Assembly (NCBI GenBank): GCA_012064385.1
Contig: QRDG01001528.1
Coordinates: forward strand, 310,001-374,000
Length of the DNA: 64,000 bases
Origin: Puccinellia tenuiflora
Lineage: Eukaryota; Streptophyta; Magnoliopsida; Poales; Poaceae
Reading direction: 5' to 3'
The notes under the pieces are model-generated. The model had not been told where the DNA came from. It was given only the letters and a program-made list of their open reading frames with translations, and made no database searches. Shown here piece after piece: positions 41,268 through 50,890 of this stretch. Position 1 is the stretch's first letter; every line of letters begins with the position of its first letter. Position numbers and translations under genes: made by a program.

Positions 41268-41830
41268 TTGATTTTTTTGAAATCTGTGCTGCATGTAGCG
41301 TGGGCTTTATTTTAGATTTTGAGTCATAGTGAGTGATATGGAGCTCATTTTTTTTTGATATTTCAAATGATATTTATAAGTTTTAAAATATTGTGTACAA
41401 TACAAGAAGATGATTTCTAGGGGAGTGCAACTTTTTATTAAAAAAATAAGTAGTATATTGGGCTAAAAAATATAAAATGTGTCTCTAAGTAGGCATTTGA
41501 AAAATTATTTTTTCTTCACATTCGTCTATTTTCTTCAGGTCACGGTTGATAGCATAATTCTTCGAATCTCATATGTTTTAGGATTTTTGAAAGATTTGAC
41601 TTTTTTGAAAACCGGGCTCCATGTAGCTCAAACTCTCTTTTAGGTTTTTTAGTCAGAGTGCAGCAATATTGAGCTCTTATTTGCTACTGTGAAGTTTCAA
41701 AGAAATATGATTTTCTTTTGTAAGAAGATGATTCTATTAAATTGCAATTTTATATTGAAAAATACGTAGTGTTTTGGGCTAACAAATCACATAAATTAGA
41801 TTTATGTAGGCATTTGAAAAATACGTAGTG
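41268..41830. repeat. diverged tandem duplication, about 325-bp period
   Basis: Unit one (about 41268-41515) and unit two (about 41595-41830) share, in order, TTTTTTGAAA, GCATGTAGC or CCATGTAGCTC, TTTTAG, GAGCTC, AAGAAGATGATT, TATTGAAAA or TATTAAAAA, GTAGT..TTGGGCTA and TAGGCATTTGAAAAAT. No gene is present. Confidence 0.6.
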
Positions 41831-42022
41831 TTTGGGCTAGTACAAAAGGTATTTTACCTACTGCTGGTACAGAACAAACATCATATCCATGTAGGTGAAT
41901 GTCAAGGTTTTATATTGGTAGGAGCAGAGATGCGATTCATTTAATAGCTGCACTAACTTCCTGTATCTGATCGTAGTGTACACTGATACATATACTACAA
42001 TACAACGTGCATTTATGACTCT

Positions 42023-42110
42023 AGATGGCCGCATGTTGTGGGAATACAGTGAGCAAGCGAGCCCGAGCGTCTTCGGAGTTTTCGCTGCACTTTGCGCATA
42101 TTGTGTTTTC
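42023..42110 (-). pseudogene. last-exon-like fragment of an unidentified gene
   Basis: A good acceptor (minus strand ATGGTTGCAG) is followed by an open segment encoding ENTICAKCSENSEDARARLL and ending at a TAG after PQHAAI. The codon use and splice site look like a real exon. I do not recognise the protein. It lies inside the possible Helitron and may be captured host sequence. Confidence 0.4.
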
Positions 42111-42339
42111 CTGCAACCATGATATGTGAACAGCCAATGAGTGCAACAGATTGGAGCACTGAATTTGAGATGTTTCAATTAAGTACTGTTTTCTGCAATA
42201 AAAGAACCATAAATTAAGCATTTCAAGGGATGTCCCAATGATCAATCTGTAGGTTTGGAAAGTTCGGTTTAGCTCAATTCAGATGTAGGATGAGCAGACT
42301 ATTTCCAGTAACAATTGCAGACTGTCAGAGAGGAAGTCG

Positions 42340-42423
42340 CAACTGACCAGCGTTATAGTATTTGTTCACAATATTTGTTGCAATGAAACTCAAAACATGT
42401 TCCTGAAAATCACCTCCCAGATT
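42340..42423 (-). pseudogene. exon-like fragment of an unidentified gene
   Basis: Minus-strand GGDFQEHVLSFIATNIVNKY is an open stretch with exon-like composition, upstream of the previous fragment and in the same direction. The two could belong to one captured gene. The product is not recognised. Confidence 0.35.
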
Positions 42424-42589
42424 AAAACATATCATAAAATAATTAAACAAAAAGCGAAAACAAACCCTAAAAGTTATGTATTGTTGTACCATCATTCTAA
42501 TTTTCTGGGAATGCATATAGAGTGAACCAATCCTTGAAGTGAGCAAATAAGTACACACCAACAAAAAATATCTCCCTTATGAATTGGTA

Positions 42590-42803
42590 CTCCCTCCGTC
42601 ACAGTTTATTAGGCGTGCGTGTATCCCTAGATCGTCAATTTGACCAAGTTAATATTAGTTATATATTATAAAAATATATCATAAGAAAGTTTAGACGTTC
42701 TATTTTCTAATGATATAATTTTTGTATTATATAATTTATATTATATAGGTTAAATTTGCGACCTAGGGATACGCGCTGCCCTTATAAACTGAGACGGAGG
42801 GAG
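42590..42803. mobile_element. Stowaway MITE (Tc1/Mariner), TSD TA
   Basis: The element is 214 bp, starts CTCCCTCCGT, ends ACGGAGGGAG and is flanked by TA on both sides (42588-42589 and 42804-42805). The arms pair far beyond the terminal motif: CAGTTTATTAGGC with its complement GCCCTTATAAACTG, and TATCCCTAG.TCG with CGACCTAGGGATA. Most of the element would thus fold into one hairpin, as Stowaway MITEs do. It has no coding capacity. Confidence 0.93.
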
Positions 42804-43002
42804 TAATTGAAAGCTTATTTCCAACCCGAGAGAGCACCTAAACAAACAGACATTTTCAATGGGTTTGATCATAATTTCACTTTAACTGCTTTTCTTGTGA
42901 GTACCGGGAACACCGATGGTTGAGGCATAAACACATACAGTTATATAAAAATGGTTCCAATATGAAAGGAAGTGAACTCCATTACTCATTGTCTTGCCAT
43001 GG

Positions 43003-43054
43003 TTCTTTATGTGTATTTTTTTTTTTTTTGACCCGTGTTTCTTTATGTGTATTT
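43003..43054 (-). repeat. poly(A) micro-insertion flanked by 16-bp direct repeats
   Basis: TTCTTTATGTGTATTT occurs at 43003-43018 and again at 43039-43054. Between them are only eleven T residues and GACCCGTGT. On the minus strand this reads as a few bases plus a poly(A) tail between long target duplications, the pattern left by LINE-type retroposition of an extremely 5'-truncated RNA. Confidence 0.6.
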
Positions 43055-43527
43055 ATCCCATCATGGAAACATATCCAACTGCTTGCAAACAGTTGTTAGC
43101 AAAAGAATAGGCACGAAGCATTCACGAACAGAAAATAGCAACCGTACTTGAAGTTGAAGATGTATGGTGCAGGAACCAATTAATATCAGTGACAACCAAA
43201 GCACCAATGCAAATTAAAGGAGTACAGGATGGGATGGAAACAATGGATAGAACAGGTAGGAACCTTCGGACAATACTCCACACCGATGCCTGAATCCAAG
43301 CAACGGGTATGTTAAGAAAAATCCAAAAGTAATAGAGGAAATTACACAACAGTAGGATGGATGATTATCAGAAGCTAGAAGGTATGAACGTCAGAAATAT
43401 GTTACTAAGTTGTGCCAGTAAGGGTGTCGAGATCTCAGAGGAACTTTCCGATGCGCACACAATCTCAGTGGTCCTTTAGGGCGTGTTTGGTTGCCCACAC
43501 ACCACCGGAACGTGGCGTTTTAGGTGA
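43055..43527. other. unassigned sequence
   Basis: No gene seen. AGGGCGTGTTTGGTTGCC at about 43478-43495 resembles the start of some grass hAT-type MITEs, but I found no partner end. Confidence 0.35.
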
Positions 43528-43557
43528 CTAGGACATATGCCCGTGCGTTGCTATGGG
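43528..43557 (-). mobile_element. Helitron-like 3' terminus 2
   Basis: The minus strand reads CCCATAGCAACGCACGGG (an imperfect hairpin, 43557-43540), then CATATGTC and CTAG, followed by T. It is the same GCAACGC(A/G)CGGG...CTAG pattern as terminus 1, in the same orientation. The element would extend to the right. Its 5' end was not found; the decayed eIF4A-III exon at 45735-45918 lies downstream of this end in the right place and orientation to be captured cargo. Confidence 0.6.
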
Positions 43558-45734
43558 AATACAATAAATCATTTGCAAAACTATTGATATATACATAGTG
43601 TTCTAACTCAAGGCGTTACACCAAAAAGTTCATGTAACCAATTCAATATCCAAAGCAAAAGTGTGCACATTGCAAAACATTAAGCTATGTACAACAACAA
43701 AATTGTGGTGGTCTATACAAAATACAACTAAATTATTTGTTAAAATAGCATGTTTGTGGTACATAGGAACGATAAATATTTAAATAAAATAATACCCTAT
43801 AGGTTCTATCCATAGACAAGACCGAATACACATTGATTTGGGAATAGAAGCTAACGACAAGTTCATTTTTTTTATCTTGGTGCTTCCTCTGGTATCTATT
43901 CGTACTATAATTTCTATTGAACTCCCATCATCCTTCTCTTTGCTCCACTAAAACCCCCTTCTCTGAAAGAAGTAGAAGAGTTCAGTACATGGAAAAGAAT
44001 TATCTTTCAAGAAATTACAATACAAGCATAATGGCGTATATTAGTAGCTTAAGCAAAGTTTCTTCTGGCCGTTTCGCCGCACCATCGCTGCAGCCTTCCT
44101 CACGCCCGTCTAGTGACTCCATAGATTCCGCCTCATCGCCATGCTCTGAATCACCGACAATGTGGTTGTCTTCTTCCCCTCCGGTGGGACACCGTCACCG
44201 ACTCGTTCGGATGCTCCATCACGTCCCTACCTCGCTCTCGACCTCATCCACTCTGGGATGGGCAACCTCTTTCCAAGGAGCTGTCTGACCTCGATCACCA
44301 TTGCCACCATGCCTCGCTCTGGCCTCTATCAGACAACATCTAAGTACCCTAATGAAAATCTTCTTCCCCTTATTTTCCTTCTTACTGCGTTGCCCGGGGT
44401 TTGAAAAAACAGTTCAAATATGCCGGACAAGTACTGAACCAAAACAATCAGTAAGTAGTGAAATATGTTAAGTTCCTAGGAGAACTCATAAGGTTAAAGT
44501 ACTGAACCAAAACAATGCACATCCCTACATTGCAGAATTTACAGAACACAATCACCCTCCATATTCCAATCACCAAGTTAGCTAGATCAGTATCTCCATG
44601 TATCAAAACCAAGCAGCAGCAAGCTAGCTAGAAATGGTATTAAAAACGGTAAGAATGTTTGCATCAGCTAGCTCTGTATCTAGATGTATGAAACCAAGCA
44701 GCAACAAGTATTTTATTTCTTGATACAACCAGAATCTCTTACAGTTTAAGCCAACTTAGGTGCATGTCATTATTATGTTCTGTCTTGGTTTATTTTAAAT
44801 GGATGACATGATTTCAGGTATATAATACCGCAATGAGTATATCAAGCGGTACATAATGGCAGTGCGAGCTGAATATCTAAGGTATGAGTTGAGAACATTA
44901 TCTATTCTGATTGGTTAGTTCAAGAGAGAAAAAAACAGGTTAATTTCAGCCAGCCAAAACGGAGACAGAAGAGGCTAACAATACATACCAGAGTTTTGAA
45001 AAGTGACATTCTACTTTGTTTAAGGGCGTAGCTGCATTCAGTTTGGCTGCTAATATCAGAACATTAACATTTCCAATCCAGCTTGTAAAACGATGTACTG
45101 CTCTTGAAGAATCGAGATATTACTATGACCTTCTTTGGAACATAGAAATGCAATTCTCATTAAACTCTGTGAACATATCTTCAACTTGAGTCTGCAACAC
45201 AACAAACACTAAACATTGCCGAATGTTAGGTGAGATAAACCTGAGGTAAGAGATCTGTTCGCCAACATTGACAAGCTGTCGGTCAGAATTCAAATCGGTT
45301 CCACAGCCAGTACTACAAATCGAGATCAAAGAAAGAAAAGAGAGATCGAGACAAATTAAATCGCTCTCCTTCAAGATGAGCAGTTTCATCAGCAGCACCA
45401 TGTTGTACTCAAGGACGTACAAGCATTGATATACTCATCAGAGAGATTGGGCTCGCCAAACAGCTCCAGAACAACATGTCGTGGCCGCTGCCGCCGCTCG
45501 ACGTCATCTGAACAGACGCTTCTGAATGCTGCTGCAGCTCCATGGAGCAGAACAGAAAACACATCATTACTTGATTAAATCAATGCACCTAGAAGCATAT
45601 ATGTGCCAAATAAAACAGTGCACATTTCATAACCTTAAAACAATGCATGTAAGACCGACAGAACTTGAGCAAACAGCAAAATGCAGTATGAATGGAGAGT
45701 ACACTAACGAGAATTAGGATCTTCTCTTCATCAT
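43558..45734. other. region of unidentified fragments right of Helitron end 2
   Basis: No intact gene. A GC-rich piece (about 44065-44340) looks like coding or promoter sequence from elsewhere but has no recognisable product. CCAAGCAGCAGCAAG and CCAAGCAGCAACAAG (about 44611 and 44694) lie in a short direct repeat with TATCTnnATGTAT. On the minus strand 45195-45139 has an exon-like start, a CAG acceptor followed by TQVEDMFTEFNENC; its source is unknown. Confidence 0.35.
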
Positions 45735-45918
45735 ATCGCAGACATTGCCTGTTTGTGGACACAACATGCACTCTAGCCTCGAGCTTCCTAATATCCAAGC
45801 CGATGCTTTTGCCACCGACATAAGCACGCACATCCATGATCATGAATTTGCCGACACCCTGCGTGACTCCCTCCGTTTGCGTGGCGAGCTCTCTAGTCGG
45901 CGTATCAACGCTTGCACC
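45735..45918 (-). pseudogene. decayed exon of an eIF4A-III-type DEAD-box helicase
   Basis: After an acceptor (minus strand TTTTGTAG, exon from 45918) the sequence encodes TPTRELATQTE, which is motif Ia of DEAD-box helicases in the form used by eIF4A-III, then GKFMIMDVRAYVGGKSIG, DIRKLEARVHVVS. The expected GTPGR motif after VHVVS is destroyed by small deletions. Only this one exon-sized piece of a protein of about 400 residues is seen. The intact protein is an RNA helicase of the exon junction complex. Same orientation as Helitron end 2, so transduplication by a Helitron is a reasonable explanation. Confidence 0.8.
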
Positions 45919-46576
45919 CTACAAAACCAAAGTTACCCAATGTCAACTTCAGGTTGCTGATTTTGGAGCAAGTATTCTATGAGCATTATACTGCTCTGAT
46001 GCATTACACGGCTATTAAATGACTCTGAACCGTAGTTACAGGCTTACAACAGAGAAACTCTGGACAGAGAGACATAATACCAACATATTCTGAAAACCCC
46101 ATATGCTATTAATATAATCATGTGTTCTTCAAGCCAATCATTTTCTTCAAATGTTGTGACAACGCCCTTTAATTCGTCAAATGAATCCACAGGAAGTGTG
46201 CATGGTTTACCAGTATTTAAAGGGAGCACAGAATTTTGGTTTCAAACTCGAGACTATAGATCAACACTTGGCGAGCATCATAACAGGTCACCAGCTATTT
46301 TTCATAACAGAACCAACATGAACCCAGTTTAGAACGCTCAAGTACTTCACAGTTCACACAGGTTGATTACGTCTGATTCTGACACAACTCTTAGTCACTT
46401 GGACAGGTAGTAGAGATAAGGTACGACTAATTGTGGTAGAATAGAAGTCAAAATTGGACAGCCCCCAAATGTTACTTGATAAAGTTGGCACAATTTACAA
46501 TTGCATGCTTTTGCATTCGGCCAGTTAAGAAAATCAGCATGATAAGATTAATAGAATAAACCTACAGCTAGATATT
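45919..46576. other. flank of element C with a possible gene fragment
   Basis: On the minus strand 46230-46115 an open segment encodes PLNTGKPCTLPVDSFDELKG and VVTTFEENDWLEEH, with exon-like composition; not recognised. Otherwise AT-rich without a gene. ATATT (46572-46576) is the left half of element C's expected target duplication. Confidence 0.35.
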
Positions 46577-47491
46577 TGTCGGGGGGGCAACCCCCGAATG
46601 GGGTCAAGATGCCGAGGTACAAGTAGACCCGGAGTTGACCGGGTCAACAATAACCGACATACCATATCGGCATACTTGAAGTCGACCGGGTTAAGGCTAA
46701 ACCCACATACCCGTATGTCGGATCATGCAAGTTATATGTCGGAGTCTCCGTTGTTCTTCTTATGTGCAGGAAGGACGAAACCGAGTTAAGAAATATCTGG
46801 CACGCCTATGTCGGATATGGAGGAGAGGAGGTTATCCCGGAGCAGGGTCAAGGTTCACGTCTTGTCCCTACAATCACGGGGCAGGCGTCGTGCCACTAGC
46901 GGGACGTGACGCGCTGCCAGTCCATGACTCGGAGGTTGCAGTATGGGCTGTCAGGCCTCCATGCTGCTGACCGAAGCGGTGTCAGAGATCAGTGCGTGGG
47001 AGTAGACAGATTGGACGTGCTACTTCATGATGACCGAAGCAGTCAGAGGGCCGGTCGTGGCCACTATGCAGCCTACGCCAGCACAAACGTCAGCCCTAAC
47101 TTGTGCCCTGGGCTTCCCTATATAAGGAGCACCAGGGGTTCCTTTTACGGGGACGGCTCATTAGACTCGAAACGCTGCTTCATTGAACACTAGTGTCTTC
47201 AGGAGAGCTCCAGAGCCACTCCGAGACTCGGTATAGCGCCCTCAGCTCATAGTTCTTCCCATACAGCTCAAGGAGCGTTGTGTAGCTCAAGTGTAATCCA
47301 CCGTATAAAGATCAGACAAGCAGGAGTAGGGGTTTTATCTCCTCACGAGATCCCTGAACCTGGGTAAATTGGTGTGTGTTTGTGTCTTTCTGTGTGCGTC
47401 TCTACACGCACCTACCCTCCCTGGTACCTCCAGCGTCCATCGGCCCCAAGATAAGCCTACCTATGGCATCTGTTTGTGTACCACCACGACA
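46577..47491 (+). repeat. 5' LTR of element C
   Basis: It starts TGTCGGGGGGGCAACCCCCG and ends CCACCACGACA (termini TGTCG/CGACA). TATATAA at 47119-47125 is the probable TATA box. AACCTGGGTAAATTGGTG near the end is the same U5 phrase as in elements A and E. Confidence 0.88.
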
Positions 47492-47493
47492 GT

Positions 47494-47512
47494 TGGCGCC
47501 CACCGTGGGGCC
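47494..47512 (+). promoter_or_regulatory. primer binding site of element C
   Basis: TGGCGCCCACCGTGGGGCC starts two bases after the LTR end. This form is typical of RIRE2/Tat-type elements. Confidence 0.8.
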
Positions 47513-47816
47513 AGCAGCGGCGCTGGCTGGTGTGTTCATCCGGACGGGCTCCTTCATCGCGTCGGGTGAGCGTGTTCTCTGTGGCCTTGTCCATAGGTTC
47601 GGCTCACTCAACGTCGTCAGCGACAACGCCGGCTGTTTCGGCAGCAGGCCGCTACCCCGGAACGGGTGCCTCATCGAGTTCGGCTCGCTCACCGTCTACG
47701 TCGCCACCGAGGTCCCCTGCCGGTTTCCCGAAAGGGTGCAGGTTGCTGCGGATCCTCCCGCAGTCTGCACAGCTCGCGGCCGGCGTATCGCTCGCCCCGC
47801 TAGCTGTGCAGAGGTC

Positions 47817-49804
47817 ATGATGACCGCTCCAGTCGTTGGTGCCGGCGGTGCCACGGCTGGAGAGGCCGAGGTCAGCAACAGGTCCACCAGGACGGCACGC
47901 CCGCCGCTGGAGAGGCCGGAGAACCGCACGGTGCAGGCCGGTACATCGCGTGTGCCGGTGACGCCGAGTCCTCTTCAGGATGTAATCGAGAAGCTGGCAA
48001 CCCCAGTGGCTCCGAGTGCAGATGCTGCTCTGGCTCAGGCGGAGCTGGATCAGCAGCGCAAGGACATACTCGAGGAGGCTCTAGAGGTGGCCCGAGTCAG
48101 GCAAGAGTTTGACATTTCTCTCCGTGAGTATAACAAGGCTCATGGTTTTACTCCAGTAGCAAATCCTGTTAGTCGCATAGATGAGGTGCGCAACCGAGGC
48201 AGAGACCTCAATGCCGAGATAGCTAGAGATGGTAGGGCCAAATCTAGTAGAACTGCTAGTCATGTGTCGGCGGATAGGCCGAAGTACAGCACTCCCGCCA
48301 AGAATCTTAGGGCTGCAGAGGCAGCCGCAGCCGAGTTACCAAACTTATCCGGAGATGCTCGTCGTAGGCAGCAGGACCGAGTCAATGAGCTGGTAGCTAT
48401 TGCCAACCGCCAGAATGAAGCTTTCCGGAATGCTAACCCGGATGTAGGTGGGTCTCGGTACATCCACTCGAATGGTGGTGCCGGAGTAGTGTCCAAGGGA
48501 CAGGCCTCCTCACCATATGTCGGCGGAAGCCGCGACCGGAGTGTAAAGTCTAGTAAGAACAAACAGCTGCAGGCGTATGATCCGGTATATGCCGGAAAGC
48601 AGATAGCCGGCCAAGGTCAACCCGGTTAGGGAGCACCAGGACCCGTTCAGGGCAGGCAACGTGTCAGCCGGGTTAACCCGGCGAATCCGGGTCAACCACG
48701 TCGGTATCCGGTACCCAATTCACCTTGGCAATGACAGGGTGTCGGGTATGCCGAGCAGGCCGCTGACCGATACGATGATGGTTACTCGGCCATGGAGCGG
48801 GCCGGGTACACAAGATTCAGGGACCTGGCGACCGAGGGTGCACTCGGTGCTAGGCTGGGAGCTCGCGAGCTGTCGGCACATGATGTCCGCAACAAGCTTG
48901 ACAGAATCTATCTGTCTGAGCTCCTGGAGGAGCAAGGCCCACCGGGTCCAGCATGTTTTGGACCCCGGATCATGAAGCAGGCACCGGTGCCGAACTTCCA
49001 GCTCCCCCGGGGTGCTAAGACATATGATGGTAGTACCAAGCCAGATGACTGGCTGACAGATTACGTCACGGCGGTGCACATCACTAGTGGCAGTTGTCGA
49101 TGGGCCGTGCGGTATGTACTGCAAATGATAGAGGGGCCAGCCCGGATCTGGCTGAACAATTTGGAGGAGAACAGCATTGATTGCTGGCTCGATTTCTCCG
49201 ATGCTTTCGTCAGCAACTTCTGCAGCACGTACAAGAGGCCGAATCGTCCTCAGCAACTGTCGATGTGCCGGCAAAGAGAAGAAGAAACCGACCGAGAGTA
49301 TCTTACCCGGTGGAGCACAATCCGCAACTCTTGTGATGGGGTGATTGAGTCACAAGCCATTGCATGGTTTGCACAAGGGTGCAGACATGGCTCCATGCTT
49401 TGGCAGAGACTCCAGAGGGAGATGTCGGCCACCTTGGCCGAAACAATGGCGTTAGCGGACAGCTATGCCCTGGGTGATCCGACATAGCCTTTACTGGCTC
49501 AGATCGACTCGGGCAGGAGGTACCCTGCGCAAGACCGAGACAGATCGGGCCGGTGTAGCGATCGCTCGGATAACCGAAACAAGAGAAGAGACGACCGGCC
49601 GGATTACCGGTACGGGTCACACCAGGTCGCAGCTGTCGACCAAGATCAAGTGGGTGCCGGCAGCAGTCAGCGCCAGAAAAATGATGGTCCCTCATGGGGC
49701 CAAAACTCGGAAGGAAAGAGGCCGTGGAATGGTGAGAAGAAGCCGTGGAACGGCGAGAGGAAGCCATGGAATGTAGACAAGAAACAATGGGATGACTCAG
49801 AAAG
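47817..49804 (+). pseudogene. gag of element C, in one frame with transition stops
   Basis: The first in-frame ATG outside the LTR is at 47817 (MMTAPVVGAGG). An Ala/Arg-rich N-terminal part with a coiled-coil-like stretch (RKDILEEALEVARVRQEF) is followed by a stop (TAG 48627) and a second one (TGA 48732), then the capsid domain from about 48950: PRGAKTYDGSTKPDDWLTDY, EGPARIWLNNL and DFSDAFVSNFCSTY, all typical of retrotransposon Gag. A third stop (TAG 49485) precedes a Trp/Lys/Asn-rich repeat (RPWNGEKKPWNGERKPWN). A one-base shift near 49800 leads into the zinc-knuckle region. Product would be the particle-forming Gag. Confidence 0.87.
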
Positions 49805-50890
49805 ATGCTGGATGGCCCCTGCAGCTTTCACACCAAGCACCCCAGCAAACCGGCACAACACACTACCCGGAACTGCAGTTGGTACCAGCGCAAGCCGGTA
49901 ACTGCTGGTCCGGCCTCCCGACCTGCACCTCTCACCGGTGCAAATACTCAGCCTCTGAACACTCAGCCGAGGCAGGAGGATGTCAACCAGGTGTCCAACA
50001 ACAACAACAACTACAACCCCAACAGCAATGCTGGCCCGAGTCGGCAGAATGAATACCGGAAGCCCCATCAGAGTTACATGGTCTTTGTGACTGAGCCAAC
50101 GGACAAACAGAGTCAACACCGGCGCGCGATGGAGGTGAACGCGGTTATGCCGGCCGTGCCCAAGTTCATGTACTGGTCCGAGGATGAGGTCAGCTGGAGC
50201 ATCAGGGACCATCCCAAGGTCATGCCCAACCCGGGGGGTTATGCTCTAGTGGTGAATCCGACATTCGTCGGACCCAGCATCAATGTCAGTTTCAGCCGAG
50301 TTCTCGTTGATAACGGGAGCAGCATCAACATCATGTACCGAGACACCATGGTCAAACTCGGAATAACCGAGAACATGATGCAGCCAAGCAGGACCACATT
50401 CCATGGCATTGTGCCGGGTGTCTCACATGTGCCCATGGGAACAGTCTGGGTCGATGTTTCCTTCGGCGACGAGGACAATTGCAGGACCGAGAGTTTGCTG
50501 TTTGAGGTCGTGGACCTCGAAAGCCCATATCATGTCTTACTCGGTAGGCCAGCACTCGCCAAGTTCATGGCGTCCACTCATGTGGCCTACTTGAAAATGA
50601 AAATGCCGGGTCCAAACGGTGTCATCACCATCTCGGGTGATTACAGGCGCTCCATGGAGTGTGCCTCCGCCGGATCACTTCTGGCCGAGTCACTGGTGAT
50701 CGCCGCAGAGAAGAGGAGAATCCATGAGGTGGTGGCTCTGGCCCAGTCCGCTCAACTCGGTATCCCGAGTCCGGCTAACCCGCAGCAGACTGCAACCTTG
50801 CAGGCGGCGAAGGAGTCCAAAAAAGTCGGCGTTGACGAGTCTAACCCGAGCCACACCGTCATCATCGGTGCCGGGTTGGACAACAAATAG
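49805..50890 (+). pseudogene. Gag zinc knuckle and aspartic protease of element C
   Basis: The frame opens with CSFHTKHPSKPAQHTTRNC, the CxxH...H...C knuckle of Tat Gag. A linker with a poly-Asn run follows, then the protease: INVSFSRVLVDNGSSINIMY carries the active-site D-N-G-S and YHVLLGRPALAKFMA the conserved C-terminal strand. It ends at TAG 50888-50890, directly in frame with reverse transcriptase, so the stop is either a C-to-T mutation of a glutamine codon or, less likely, a readthrough site. The protease would cut the Gag-Pol precursor. Confidence 0.88.

Noticed and set aside
44385..44402. Third Helitron-like end (TGCGTTGCCCGGGG)
   Set aside because: The core is similar, but there is no hairpin partner and no CTAG at the right distance.
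45735..45918. Working eIF4A-III gene
   Set aside because: Only one exon-sized piece is present, the GTPGR motif is destroyed, and no Walker A or DEAD box motif is found nearby.
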